Assembly: GCA_963693315.1 (NCBI GenBank)
Contig: OY856186.1
Location: 306,803,061 to 306,867,060, forward strand
From: Diogma glabrata
Lineage: Eukaryota > Arthropoda > Insecta > Diptera > Cylindrotomidae
Length of the DNA stretch: 64,000 nt
Direction: 5' to 3'
Part shown: piece after piece, positions 35,227 through 46,949 of the stretch
Position numbering within the stretch: the first letter of the stretch is position 1
Layout: each line of letters begins with the position of its first letter
Position numbers and translations under genes: made by a program
The notes under the pieces: model-generated
Seen by the model: the letters and a program-made list of their open reading frames with translations, nothing else
What the model was told of the DNA's origin: nothing
Database searches by the model: none

Positions 35227-35505
35227 AATTTCCGATTACAATATCAATAATTATTAAAAAGATGAAACTAAACCACAAAATTTATACAACAGTAATTGAC
35301 ACGATGGTCTATGAAATTGACACTTGAACGTTAATTTTATACTGTATTTATTATTTATTCACATATGATAGTATATAATAAATTAATTCAACAAATTTAC
35401 CGCGTTCACAATAGTAAATATTAAAAGAAAATTAAAAAAACAAGACTAATAAAGCATACGATTTTTGGTATGATCCTACTCAGTCGCCATCTTTATTTCA
35501 TGTCA

Positions 35506-36442
35506 ACTTACTGTTGTCTCCATAAATGTCATCCATTAAATTATTATAATAATTAAAAGGATAATATTTCTAAACTATGCTACCGCAAATTATATAATCC
35601 ATAAATTAACTGTGTTTGATTGAGATCATTGAGTATACAAACCAACAACATAAGAGAGAATAACCTTATATTAAATTGAAATGTACTTACTGTTGTCTCC
35701 ATAAATGTCATCCATTAAATTATTATAATAATTAAAAGGATAATATTTCTAAACTATGCTACCGCAAATTATATAATCCATAAATTAACTGTGTTTGATT
35801 GAGATCATTGAGTATACAAACCAACAACATAAGAGAGAATAACCTTATATTAAATTGAAATGTACTTACTGTTGTCTCCATAAATGTCATCCATTAAATT
35901 ATTATAATAATTAAAAGGATAATATTTCTAAACTATGCTACCGCAAATTATATAATCCATAAATTAACTGTGTTTGATTGAGATCATTGAGTATACAAAC
36001 CAACAACATAAGAGAGAATAACCTTATATTAAATTGAAATGTACTTACTGTTGTCTCCATAAACGTCATCCATTAAATTATTATAATAATTAAAAGGATA
36101 ATATTTCTAAACTATGCTACCGCAAATTATATAATTCATAAATTAACTGTGTTTGATTGAGATCATTGAGTATACAAACCAACAACATAAGAGAGAATAA
36201 CCTTATATTAAATTGAAATGTACTTACTGTTGTCTCCATAAATGTCATCCATTAAATTATTATAATAATTAAAAGGATAATATTTCTAAACTATGCTACC
36301 GCAAATTATATAATCCATAAATTAACTGTGTTTGATTGAGATCATTGAGTATACAAACCAACAACATAAGAGAGAATAACCTTATATTAAATTGAAATGT
36401 ACTTACTGTTGTCTCCATAAATGTCATCCATTAAATTATTAT
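35506..36442. repeat. 179-bp satellite array, second block (about 5.2 copies)
   Basis: Continues the first block in phase after the LINE. Two private substitutions are seen (AAACGTCATCC near 36062 and AATTCATAA near 36134). The array ends within CCATTAAATTATTA at about 36442, after which unrelated DNA begins. Confidence 0.96.
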
Positions 36443-37940
36443 TATCCATATTTTCATTGGCACCAGTTGGTGATGTGATGAGATTATTTGAATTTGAAAA
36501 GTTTAAGTTGTTGTTTTAAGAAATGAATTATGAAAGTTGTATTTAGAAGAGAAACTGAAATATTCGAAATGTTTAAAATGTTTATTAATACATTCCGGAA
36601 TGTAATAAATGTTAGAGAAAAATTAGACAAACGTTACACATTGAAGTAATAAAAGTTTATTCTTTAAACTTTTTTGCTGAGACATTTTCTAAAATGTGGA
36701 GAAAAAAACATATTTTTAATGCCTGGGTATTGTAAGTGGAACCTCACTGTTTCAACAATAAGCATATAAAAAACATGATTACTCTAATATCATAATCTTT
36801 TATCTGTATTATACATTAACTTAATTAGTTTAATAACCAAATGACATTCAAACATAGATAGAATTTCGATTAGGTAGGATTGTTAATCGCTGATCAAAAG
36901 TTATTTAAATCCTAGGTGATACGAAGTTCACCGGGTCTTCTAGTTATATTATAATATTATGTGATATAACATACACTTGATATACTTACACAAAATATAT
37001 AAACAATTATTATTATTGCTATATAACAACAAATTTAAAGTCACTTGTAGTTTTCGCGCACTATTTAATAATTTCTCTTTAATAATCTTTAATTTAATAA
37101 CTTTGATATTCTTAAAAACAGTTTAAACACAACACACTTGGTTTAACAATTATACCTCAAATAAGATCACTATAAATAATAATCAAACAATTGATTGTTA
37201 AAAGTTTTGAAAAAAACTTATTACACAAAGACGTTATATTTTTATAAAAAATTTAAAGTTTTTGACAGCTGCAAAGTTGTTAAGTATTCGCTGGGTGGAT
37301 AATTAAGTTTTTATCTTCCGTTAAGTTCGTTAAAGTTTCTTACCGATTCGCTGGTTGAGCCTTGATGATGGCAACGTTTTTTTAAAACAAACTTAAAAAT
37401 GAAAATTACTTCCATTAAATATGGAATCACAATATAACTTTACCAGCATATTAACATGTAACAAAATGTTATTTTAACTAAAACTGATTCTATTTTTTTC
37501 TGGTTTTTCTTTTAAAATAAATAATAAATATTGCAAAGCAATTGAACATTTACTCTTTTTTTTTCTTCAAACTTAAGAGTTTTACTACTACCGAATTGAA
37601 TTATTCAACATTTTAACATGGAATGTTTTAAAAATAGCTCGCCATTATAGCATTTATATTATTTTTCTATCATTTCGTGTTTGTTTCGTTTTGTGTCCGA
37701 AACAATAAAGCTACCAACATTAACTCGATTTTCGTTCAGTTTCTTATGAGTGGGTTTAATATATTCTTTTATTTTTATTTAAATGTTTTGAACGTTAAAT
37801 TTGAATTTGAATTTTTTATTGAGAAAAAATGAATTAGTGAAAATGTTTGAAATATTTGAATAAATTATTGAGATGTTTGAAATATGTTTTATTATTTAAT
37901 ATGAAGATAATGAAGACGTTACATTTTTTTGTAAACGATA
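36443..37940. other. AT-rich DNA with repeat fragments
   Basis: No gene. The segment 37615-37930 resembles 41810-42140 (shared TTTCGTGTTTGTTTCGTTTT, ACCAACATT, TTCGTTCA, GAATTTTTTATTGA, GTTTGAAATATGTTTTATT), and all three places 36620, 37900 and 42110 end in a variant of TTAGACAAACGTTACA, so an unnamed dispersed repeat is present. A Helitron-like end is listed separately. Confidence 0.5.
36915..36943 (+). mobile_element. Helitron-like 3' end (hairpin plus CTAG)
   Basis: GGTGA (36915-36919) pairs with TCACC (36928-36932), and CTAG follows at 36940-36943 with T as the next base. A short hairpin about 10 nt before CTRR-T is how Helitrons end. The wider text CGAAGTTCACCGGGTC..CTAGT also occurs at ends of other insect repeats, so an RTE-type tail is an alternative. 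No left end found. Confidence 0.3.
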
Positions 37941-37949
37941 TTAACTCTT

Positions 37950-38520
37950 GATATTAACTAAATCAAGCATATGATGTCGGCACGCATAAAAAGGAATTTC
38001 TTTATTTAACATTTAACTCTTTTTCAATAATACGTATGCTCCATTTTTCACACCCGTATTACAAGCAGTTGTATCCGCACACATACCTTTTATTTTTTCA
38101 AGTATATTCCAATTCTGTAAAGCTTTAAAAACAGATTCAGCTGAGATTCATCAGTGGAATCAATAAGAGCTGGAACTTCAAGCAATCTAGAAGTACTTTC
38201 ACCTGTTACGTTAACAGTTAATCGATGAACTTTCACTTTATTTGTTTGTAAATCATACACCATTTTACTATCCCAGTGTAATGTAAGATAGTCATCAAAA
38301 ATATAATTTTCCTTAATTTGTTTAGCATTTTCTGCACATTGTATTAAACAATTTCTCCACAGTGTACCTTTCGAGCAAAACAAATTTAAATTATCAGCTT
38401 CGAGAGAATTTATTGTTGATTTTACCAGTAAGCTGGCATTTCTGGTAGCTTGTCCTTGTGCGAGCGTTACTAAAATAAAGTTCTTTATAATTACTTTTTT
38501 TAAGTGTTCTATTTTTAATT
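37950..38520 (-). pseudogene. Fragment of an insect transposase-like protein family
   Basis: On the minus strand, TLAQGQATRNASLLV leads into the 97-codon open piece 38090-38383 with LTLHWDSKMV and VHRLTVNVTGES, followed beyond a frame change by MCADTTACNTGVKNGA and YACRHHML. The order HWDxK, RLxVxV, DTTxxNTGxxxGA, ACRHH is typical of a large family of insect and cnidarian proteins that I take to be DNA-transposon encoded; I cannot give the superfamily. Both ends are missing and frame changes occur near 38085 and 38015, so this is a relic. Confidence 0.5.
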
Positions 38521-38639
38521 TTTTAGGCTCTTAAATTAAATCGGTATCGTCGGACGCACTGCCACACTCATTATCCGAATAAATGTCCTTTTCATTATTT
38601 GTTATAACGTTTTATTTTTTTTGTTTTATAACTTTATCA

Positions 38640-39090
38640 TTGAAGATTGATGCGCTTGTGTTGGGTAGTGGACTGTATGATTTGACTTGGATGGTGCATC
38701 AACTCCACGGATAATACTAACAGTAACAATAATGTTGAATGATACTTATTGATGTTTAATGATTTATTAGCATTTATAGATTGTTGACACAATACAAACT
38801 AAAATGTTGGTGTTGACTGGTAATACTAATAAAACTGATGATGATAGTCCTTTAAGTTTACGAAGTATGTTGTTGAAAATACTGGTTATCGATGGTCGAA
38901 AAATTATAACCAAGTGCTAGTAAATTGTTGATAATAATAATATTTGAAATCATGAAGTTAAATCTTGAAAGATTGGCTATCGATGCTTGAGTTATAGCCA
39001 ATTACAAAACTGATGATATAATAATTTTATATGTTGAAATCACTGGTTACCGATAGTCGAAGAATTATAAACAAGTACTAGTGTAACATA
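38640..39090. repeat. GTGGACTGTA block followed by hairpin minisatellite (locus 1)
   Basis: GGGTAGTGGACTGTA near 38663 is followed by imperfect units in which a short inverted repeat surrounds CGATG: GGTTATCGATGG...TTATAACC (from about 38886), TTGGCTATCGATG...TATAGCCAA (from about 38972) and GGTTACCGATAG again (from about 39045). Units are about 80-90 bp. The same kinds of unit reappear at 40740-41010. Confidence 0.55.
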
Positions 39091-39780
39091 TGTATGACTA
39101 ATCTAATTGACATACATTACATATGTTATTCTTCCAACCAAATTATTCCAAACAATTAAATAAGTCATCAACAACTTAAAAGCCTAGATCTAATTTCCAT
39201 AAATTCCCACGATATATATGTTATAACGAAATCCAAATAACTTAAAATAATATTAAAGTTAAACATTACAAAAATAAATTTAAATGAAATTTATCGAAAT
39301 AAATATAATTCCTGCTGAACAAGGCAATTATATTTATTTAATATATTATTGACCGATATTAACTTTACATAATAAATCGATTGATAATTGGTTAATCGAT
39401 TTAATTATTAAAATAAATGTAATCTTAAGAAGGGATTATAGCGGGGAAACCCTTTATCAATTTCACTATAAATTTAATGTAAATTGTAATGAAAAGGTAA
39501 TTAATAAACTTATCTGAAAGTTTAAAGTTTTAGTTTTTCTTAAACCTTTAATTGGAAGAAAGTCTGCTCAATAGGCCTTTGTCTACGAGTTAAACATGGT
39601 ATTTCCAGTTGCAAAGACTTTCTTCCCATCGTAAATATAAAGAAAATAAGTGGACGCCGAAGTATAATAAATCAACACAATAAGTCCACCATATGGCGAC
39701 CTAGAAACAACGAACCTGAAAGGCCACAACGAAATTTAACAAAAAAAATTGGAAGCAGCAAATAAGAATACACACAAGGT

Positions 39781-40107
39781 ATGGAAAAGCAAGAAAAAGA
39801 AACACTACAGGAACTACTTAAGGACCCGAGAGCAGGACCACGCCCAATAACTATAGAACAATACAAAAAACGCAACTGCATACAGATTAAAAAAACAACT
39901 AAGATCCAAGAAACCAAGATAAACGTAAGAAGGGGAAAAGAGGCAGAACTCCGACGAAACATCGCAGAATGTTACCGTATGATGAGCATCACGAAGGGTG
40001 AAGAAAGGGCGGAACACCACCGTAGAGCTCAAAAATTGAAACAAGAAAAAAAAGAGCTGCTCAAAGTAAAGAAATCTAACAAAAAAGACGCTATAATTTT
40101 AAAATAA
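39781..40107 (+). CDS. Lys/Glu/Arg-rich 108-codon ORF of unknown function
   Basis: Intact ORF from ATG 39781 to TAA. It is strongly charged, with ARAGPRP-like content near residue 17 (PRAGPRPITIEQY) and a second half rich in K, E and R (RRGKEAELRRNIAEC, KQEKKELLKVKK) that would form a long helix. Base composition is less AT-rich than its surroundings, which suggests real or recent coding. I do not recognise the family; PITIEQYKKR-type text occurs in my memory in uncharacterised insect repeat ORFs. It may be the surviving piece of a larger element whose neighbours are gone. No partner gene is seen on either side. Confidence 0.35.
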   Translation: MEKQEKETLQELLKDPRAGPRPITIEQYKKRNCIQIKKTTKIQETKINVRRGKEAELRRNIAECYRMMSITKGEERAEHHRRAQKLKQEKKELLKVKKSNKKDAIILK

Positions 40108-40739
40108 ATACAATCAAGAAATATTCATGAAAACAAATATTATGTAATTTTCATAAAAACAATTAGCATGTAAAAATAGTAATAATAAATTTTTTCCATA
40201 AATATAAGTTCACACGAAAATTGTTAGTGTAACTAATGTTAAAATAAATACAAGAAAAAAAATATAAAAATAAAAAATTTTTTTCTTTTATAAATATAAG
40301 AGTAAACAAAATTGTTAGTATAAAGTTAAATAAACAAAATAAATAGCATTTACGCCTAAGAAACACAAAATACTATATATATAAAACTTAAAATTTAATG
40401 TTTACGCCTAAATACCGTACATTTAGAACTTATTATTGTATGTACATAACTTAAAACTAAAACAAAAATATAAATGTCAATATAAATAAAAAATTTTCTA
40501 GGGTAAATAACCCAATAACTATAAGTAGGTTAAATATTACGTGAATGAATAAAAATTTCTTTTTTGCTAAATCCAAAATTTTTTTTTAAGAAATAAAATT
40601 GATAGAAAAAGAAAAGATGATGATTTTAAATTTTTCTGACCGAAATGGATTCACTGACGAATGCTGAAAACCTGATTAGACAGACGCGTAAAATAGAAGA
40701 GTTACTGAACGAATCTAACTCAAAAACGTATGAGCAAAA

Positions 40740-41010
40740 TATTTGATAATAATAAAATTTGAAATCGAAGTTTGATCTTTAAAGATTGGCTATCGATGCT
40801 GGACGAGTTATAGCTAAATTGCAAAACTGCTGATATAATAATACTGCTTGAAGTCATGAAGTTAAATCCTGGAAGATTGGCTATCGATGTTTGACGAGTT
40901 ATAGCCAATTACAAACTGCTGATATAATAATTCTTGAAGGTTACGAAGACCGTTATTGAAAATACTGGTTATCGACGGTCGAAGAATTATAACCAAGTAC
41001 TAGTAAATTG
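40740..41010. repeat. Hairpin minisatellite (locus 2)
   Basis: Three units: TTGGCTATCGATGCTGG..TTATAGC, TTGGCTATCGATGTTTG..TTATAGCCAA, GGTTATCGACGG..TTATAACC. Each has short complementary arms around the CGATG/CGACG core and is followed by CAAAACTGCTGATATAATAA or similar. It is closely related to locus 1. Confidence 0.6.
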
Positions 41011-41269
41011 ATGTTTGAAATGTGCTGTTGATAACCTCTTGTAATATTGGACCTTTCAACAACTATTCTATCACTAATATAGTACATGAAACTTTGCCGG
41101 GAACGAATGTTCCAGACGTATCGAGAACTGCGAATCTCTTAACCAATAAAATTTTTATTTTAACCTAACATTTAGCAATATTCTAGTAGATAAAAAACAT
41201 TTATATCAAAAAAACAATAGAAAACTTACGTTGATTGCTGTTAATTCCTCTTTCCAGTATCCTTTTCTT

Positions 41270-41490
41270 TCAAAACCAATTCTCCTCTCCAGATATCCAA
41301 TGTAACGATAGTAATCTCAGCCTTATTCCAACTGCATATAATAATAATCTCAGCCCTCTCCCAAATACAAATGATAATCTCAGCTTTATTCCAACTGCAT
41401 ATAATAAATTCAGCCTTCTCCAAATATAAACAATAGACTCAGCCTTTTTCCAAATATCAGCAAATAATAAACTCAGCCTTATGACATTTT
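41270..41490. repeat. Short degenerate tandem repeat, CTCAGCC units
   Basis: About five units of roughly 35-45 bp, each with (AAT)AATCTCAGCC or TTCAGCC followed by TTTATTCCAACTGCATAT or CCAAATA. Open frames of 60-81 codons on both strands are a consequence of the repeat. Confidence 0.5.
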
Positions 41491-41519
41491 CTGAGAAAAA
41501 TCGCCATTGTAGCAATTAT

Positions 41520-44500
41520 AACAAAATCAATCTTTTTGGTTTTTTTTATTTTTTCCACTGTTCATTTATTGGTTATATACGGGAATATGGAAACCCATTA
41601 CAAAATTATCTATTCAAAACCTTTTTTTTACAATTTTAGAAAGTAATCTTTTTGATTTAATAATTAAAATTTAAAAAACATCAAAATGACTTTAATTTTA
41701 TAGTTAAACTCGGAATTTAAATCATCAACGATTAAAAAATATAAACATCGAATTGAATTAAGTTAAAACACATTATGATTTCCAATTTTTATGAATAAAC
41801 TTAGAATGAGCATTTAAAAAACGCCATCTTAGCATTTTATAATCTAATTTCTTTGTCATTTCGAGTTTGTTTCGTTTTTTTGTAAGAAACATTAAAAAAC
41901 TACCAACATTCAAAAGAATATATTTTTCGTTCAATTTTTCGTTATGGGTGAGTGTGTTTAATAATTTTATTTTCATTTTAGATGGTTAAAGATTTGGTCG
42001 TTATTTTTAAAAATTGAAAATTTTTTTATTGAAAGAAAATGAATTTACTGAAGAATGTTTCACAATGGTTTTAATAAATTATTTAAATGTTTGAAATGTA
42101 TTTTATTAATTAATATGAAATTAGACAGACGTTACACTCTCATCAAAATTCACAATTTACAGTAAGTGTTGGTGTTTATGACGATGAACGAACGATATAT
42201 TATGAACAATACGACATGAGCGTTACAAATCACGAAAGCACGTGTGGCATTCTGTATTGATTTGGACGTAATGAGATCTCAAATCAGGCGTGATGAATTT
42301 GAAAAGAAAGAACATTAATACACAAATAATAACATACATCAGCAATCAATCAGCCACGAGTTCATTAACAGAAGATAAGTTCCAGAACAACAATTTATTT
42401 TTAAACATCATGAATAATTAACAAATGCCAATACAACTAACAATACAGTATTAATAAAGATAGTCAATACAACATCCTTTCACATTCAACAATAGCTGTA
42501 CCAGTTACACATAGATTTACATAAGCTGGTAAAACTAATTATTCAAAGAATACTTAACATCAGCATGAATTTAGTTTTAATTAAACATCAGAACTATTTG
42601 CCTTCAAACAAGACAATTTTTTAAAAAATAACTTCACTGTTCACTCAACAAAACAAAATATAGAGCTCGACTAACTCAACTCAAATAATTTAAACTAACT
42701 GCCCCTATTCTAGAAAAATCTTATTATTTATATCATTTTAGAAATGGAAATCCATCTGTTCTAAACCATAATTGCCAACCTTTAGAATACAACCTGAGAC
42801 ATAACAGAAGCAATAATGAATAAAAAAACTGACTGCAGCCAATTAAACTGCTTTAATGTAATGAAATGTCAAGATGACACATATTTTGTTATTGTTTTTG
42901 TGAACAACATAAGTTAAGTATATTCTTTAATCTAATGATTAAATTATTAAATTACAACTTTCTAATTCTATTTTGAGTACTAATTAATTTGATTTCCCTT
43001 GCAGCCCATCATACTAACATAGTACGATTGATCGTTAAAATACGATGGATCAGAGCTGGTACACTGTCAATGACAGTTCATTATTTGCTTAGTATATTTA
43101 AATAAATGTACTTATATTTAGGTAAATTAACGTTTATCATATTAATAATATATACAAATAAGTTTCAGGAATCTTCAATGATCATCATATACATAATTGT
43201 TAAGGGAATCTGCTTAACGGAACGACATTTGAGGTCTGGAATTTATTATAGTTTAATGTTATTTGTTTATTTTTAGGATCATCGTTCCAGCGTTAACCCT
43301 GTCTTCAAAATCAATATGTTTAATAAAAATTGGTTGATATTTTACAAACAATAAAATTTTATTTCCATCGAATGGTATGGCATGGTATTACATTGCAAAT
43401 TTATTACACGAAACGAAGGTAAATGAACTAATTGACGACACATGAATTATGTTAAACTAAATATTTATATTAAATTTCATTAACCTTGGTGTGTAAGTAA
43501 ATTAAATTTTATTTGATTGTAATTTGGAAACCAATCAAATTACAAATTTTATTATATATTTTCATTAATTGGCAAAAAATTTCCAACACCTTTTTTGACG
43601 GAATAGAGAAATTTATTGGTTTTTTATCGGAGGCGAGCTAGAAATTCGATAGTGAACGGTTCACTTAAGTTCATTGTGGAGGTAAAAGTCATCTGGTGGA
43701 TTCTGAAATGGACAGATGTTCCATTTGAATCACATCAGTTTTTTTTGGTTTCGTTAGTTGTGTTGGTACGCTTCGTATGGTTTAGTGTTGGTAGAGCGTT
43801 GGTTTGGTACGCTTTGTGTGATTTAGTGAATTTAGTGAAAAATTTCCAACAAAAACGAAACAAACAATAAATTAGTTGGATTGTGTTCCAATAAAATTTT
43901 ATGCAAACAAAAAGTTGATAAAACTATTATAAAGTGAAAGACATGGTTTAGTATATAATTTACATAAATTTGTTAGAATATAAAAAGTTTTTGTTAAATT
44001 AAGAGAATAGTAGTAATAGTATAAGAGAATAGTACATTATTTAATTAGGAGCTAAAGTGATACTTTTTGTGTTGAGTCTATAGTTTGACGGTCGACCGTA
44101 GGGAGGCCGACAATTATAGACGAAACACAAAAAGTCAGTTTAGCTCCGAATTAAATATAATATTTTATGATGAAAATAATATGAAAATAATACATCAAAT
44201 TTTTTATAAAAGTAATATGAGGTAACAAAATTTCTAAAATTAATTTTTATTGATTTAAAAATATGAAAATTACTTTACTGCCGCCGTAAAAATATGGAAG
44301 TTACTTTACAGCAGCCGGCAGATAAAATAAAAATGGCGTTACTTTTGCAGCCGCCGGCTAAAAAGTAAGACTTTATGGAGCAGTAATCTTTTATTTTTTA
44401 GTTTTGTAGCATTAAGCTAGGTAAATTAATGTTTAGCTGTTTGTATTTTGTTGTTGTTTTGTAAATCTATAAATTAAAAATGTTTTTAACTTCAACTGCT

Positions 44501-46530
44501 ATGGTGTGAGATGAGGTTCGTCAAACCTCTGGGTTCCCTTCCCATTTTCCCAACGTGTACTTGCCGTTTTTTAAATGAATTGCGTTCCCTTTTTTGTTTT
44601 CTTTAACCGTCGTGGCTCTGTTTTATTAATTTATATATTGCATTCCCTTACATCGAGGTGCGTGTAGCCAAACCCCACCCCAGTCGGAGCGAAAATCGTG
44701 GAACGACGGCCTTTAGCTACACTAAAGCGCATCCCGATATTCGTTATATTTCCGGCGGGTTATATCTAGATGTTCAGTTGGGTGAAAGACTTAGCTGTAG
44801 ACTTTTCAATAACCCATTTTAATTAAAACTTCATGGACAATCTCTTGTCTTCCGATGTTCGGAGGCTAAGTCAATCACCCAGCATCTTTAATCCCAGCCT
44901 GCCGGTTATGGGTGTTCAAGATCTTTCGACAATACTTGGTTAACAATGATACACGATAAAAGGGAAATATAAAAACACTTTATTTGCCCTTTCTTAACAA
45001 CTGTTTATTACTTTAACTTTAACACATTACAGCAAATAGATTTAAATTATTTTTGGTTGTTCAATAAACAAGAAGACCTTGTAATGATGCAATAAATTAA
45101 ACCACCACTGTGGCCTATAGAATTTCGTTTGGTTTACTATTTGAATGGTTAATTCATCCATTTTATTATTAATTTTCCCTTCAATGAGTTTGGTGTGGGG
45201 TAACGTTTTAAATTCGTATTGACATCGTCGAATCATTTATTAGAGAATCAATTCATTTTTTTTAAAGAAATATATTTAAATTCCTTGTCGGTGAAAATAT
45301 AAACAAATAGAAAAAAAACTGATCGTTTCCTGCTACGGTGTATAACCACCTTCATATTCAATACAAATACCCGTGCGAAAATATAGAGGGCCTCTTGCCT
45401 TGCTGATTTTCATATTGGATTTTCGATTTTGACGTTTACGAATGGGGAGCTGGCGTACAATTTGTCATCTAGAAAATTAAGAAAAATGTCTCCAGAATAA
45501 AGATCAATAGACGTTTTTGTATGCTAGTGATACTATAATTAATTGTGATTAACTGAAGTAGTAACAGCTGTGATTGGAATTCTCTTAAGTTGTAATGACG
45601 TCATGATTGCGAAAATCATCAAACTATTACAGACTCCTCTCCAATCATTCCGGGCAGCATTTTCCAGCCGCGAGCAATCAGTAGTTTAGGTGTAGGTTTT
45701 TCCGGATCAGAAAAGAGCTTGTATTTGCTGCTGATATTATGAAAATTGCTAAACCATTATTGTAAATCATTCTAGCACTCACGTCACATCTCCAGTAGAA
45801 CAACCACTTTTCCTTTCACAATTAACTCACATTATAACAGAACAATTAACACAAAAAAATTTACCCATATAATTTTATTTATTATTTTTTTTAAATTCAA
45901 AATTTAATAAAATTGTACAATGTACATTGTACAGTTGTACAATTGTACAACATTCGAAAAGAAAACCACTTGAAAAATTTAATTTAATAATAAGTATAAA
46001 AATAATATTAAACCTATGGTTGAGGCTGAAACTTTTATGTGAATAGCTTAGTTTTTTCAATAATTGGAAGCAATAGTGCTTTATATAATCCAAATGTATT
46101 TATGTATGAACAATCCAAATTTCTATGTATAAAATTTTCCACTAAATGGTTTGATTGCAGTATGAGTTATAGCGATATATATGTTATAAGTTGATGTAAC
46201 ATTTTTCAATACAACATTTTGTTTTTATTTAATGCGGTTATTTCCTTACGGACATATTTCATTGATGATTAAATTATAAATATGTTTCCTTAAGATTATT
46301 AATATTTATATATGCATAATCTAAATTTTTGTGTTAACAAGATCCTAGATCTATATTCTTAGCCAGATCCAAGCTTTTGTATCCAACTCTATTGATTGCT
46401 CGAATTTATTTTTATATGTAATATGAATTCCTTTTTATCATACAGAGATATTCATATTAAAATTAATATAATTTAATCATTAAAATCCAAAAACACATAT
46501 TAATATTACTTACATATTGATGACGCCTCT
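41520..46530. other. AT-rich DNA without genes
   Basis: Nothing codes here that I can support; the 84-codon frame at 43616-43870 has no recognisable motif. Structural points: a dispersed-repeat copy at 41810-42140, a perfect 15-bp palindrome around 43064-43078, a large imperfect palindrome at 44040-44157, a more GC-rich stretch at 44640-44950 with complementary blocks (TTGGGTGAAAGACTTAGCTG near 44778 against GGCTAAGTCAATCACCCAGC near 44864), and a cluster of TTGTACAA palindromes at 45915-45950. Confidence 0.5.
44040..44157. repeat. Imperfect palindrome, possible fold-back element
   Basis: TTAGGAGCTAAA (left) mirrors TTTAGCTCCGAA (right); then ACTTTTTGTGTT with AACACAAAAAGT, and TCTATA with TATAGA, around a centre containing GGTCGACC. 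Total about 118 bp. Confidence 0.55.
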
Positions 46531-46683
46531 GACTTGGCAGTGGACTGTAATGAGCTTTTTGTTTGAATCAATTGAAGAGCTTGAGGGCCATTATTTAGTT
46601 TTAATGTGGCGATGTTTTTTGATTTGTAATGATTAGTTCAATGGAAAAGTACGATGCCAAATTGTTGAATAATTTAGTAACAA

Positions 46684-46949
46684 ATATGCCTATACTAGGC
46701 GCTCGATGACAAACTGATGATTAATGTAAATCAAATATGCCTATACTAGGCGCTTGATGACACCGATGAATAATTTAATATGAAATATGCCTATATTAGG
46801 CGCTCGATGACAAACTGATGAATAATTTAATATGAAATATGCCTATACTAGGCGCTCGAGGACAAACTGATGATTAATGTAATATCAAATATGCCTATAC
46901 TAGGCGCTTGATGACACTGATGAATAATTTAATAAGAAATATGCCTACA
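46684..46949. repeat. 50-53-bp hairpin minisatellite, left part (Polinton target)
   Basis: Units carry ATGCCTATACTAGGCGCTCG then ATGACAAACTGATGA; GCCT and AGGC form a small hairpin. Six units are seen before the Polinton, preceded at 46537 by GGCAGTGGACTGTA. The array continues at 63164-63380 after the Polinton. Confidence 0.85.

Larger units (their letters stand above)
30388..35505 (-). mobile_element. CR1/Jockey-group non-LTR retrotransposon (LINE) inside the satellite
   Basis: About 5.1 kb on the minus strand, with the poly(A) tail at the left (T tract from 30388) and the 5' end near 35505. The satellite phase continues across it, with ACTT present on both sides (30384-30387 and 35506-35509), a likely 4-bp target duplication. 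ORF1 (34373-35226) and ORF2 (31046-33942) are both recognisable but frameshifted. About 0.6 kb of AT-rich 3' UTR separates ORF2 from the tail. There is an AP-type endonuclease, a reverse transcriptase and no RNase H. Clade within the CR1/Jockey group is not fixed by eye. Confidence 0.9.

Noticed and set aside
44640..44950. Structured RNA gene in the GC-richer stretch
   Set aside because: Complementary blocks exist, but I recognise no tRNA, snRNA, SRP or rRNA signature.
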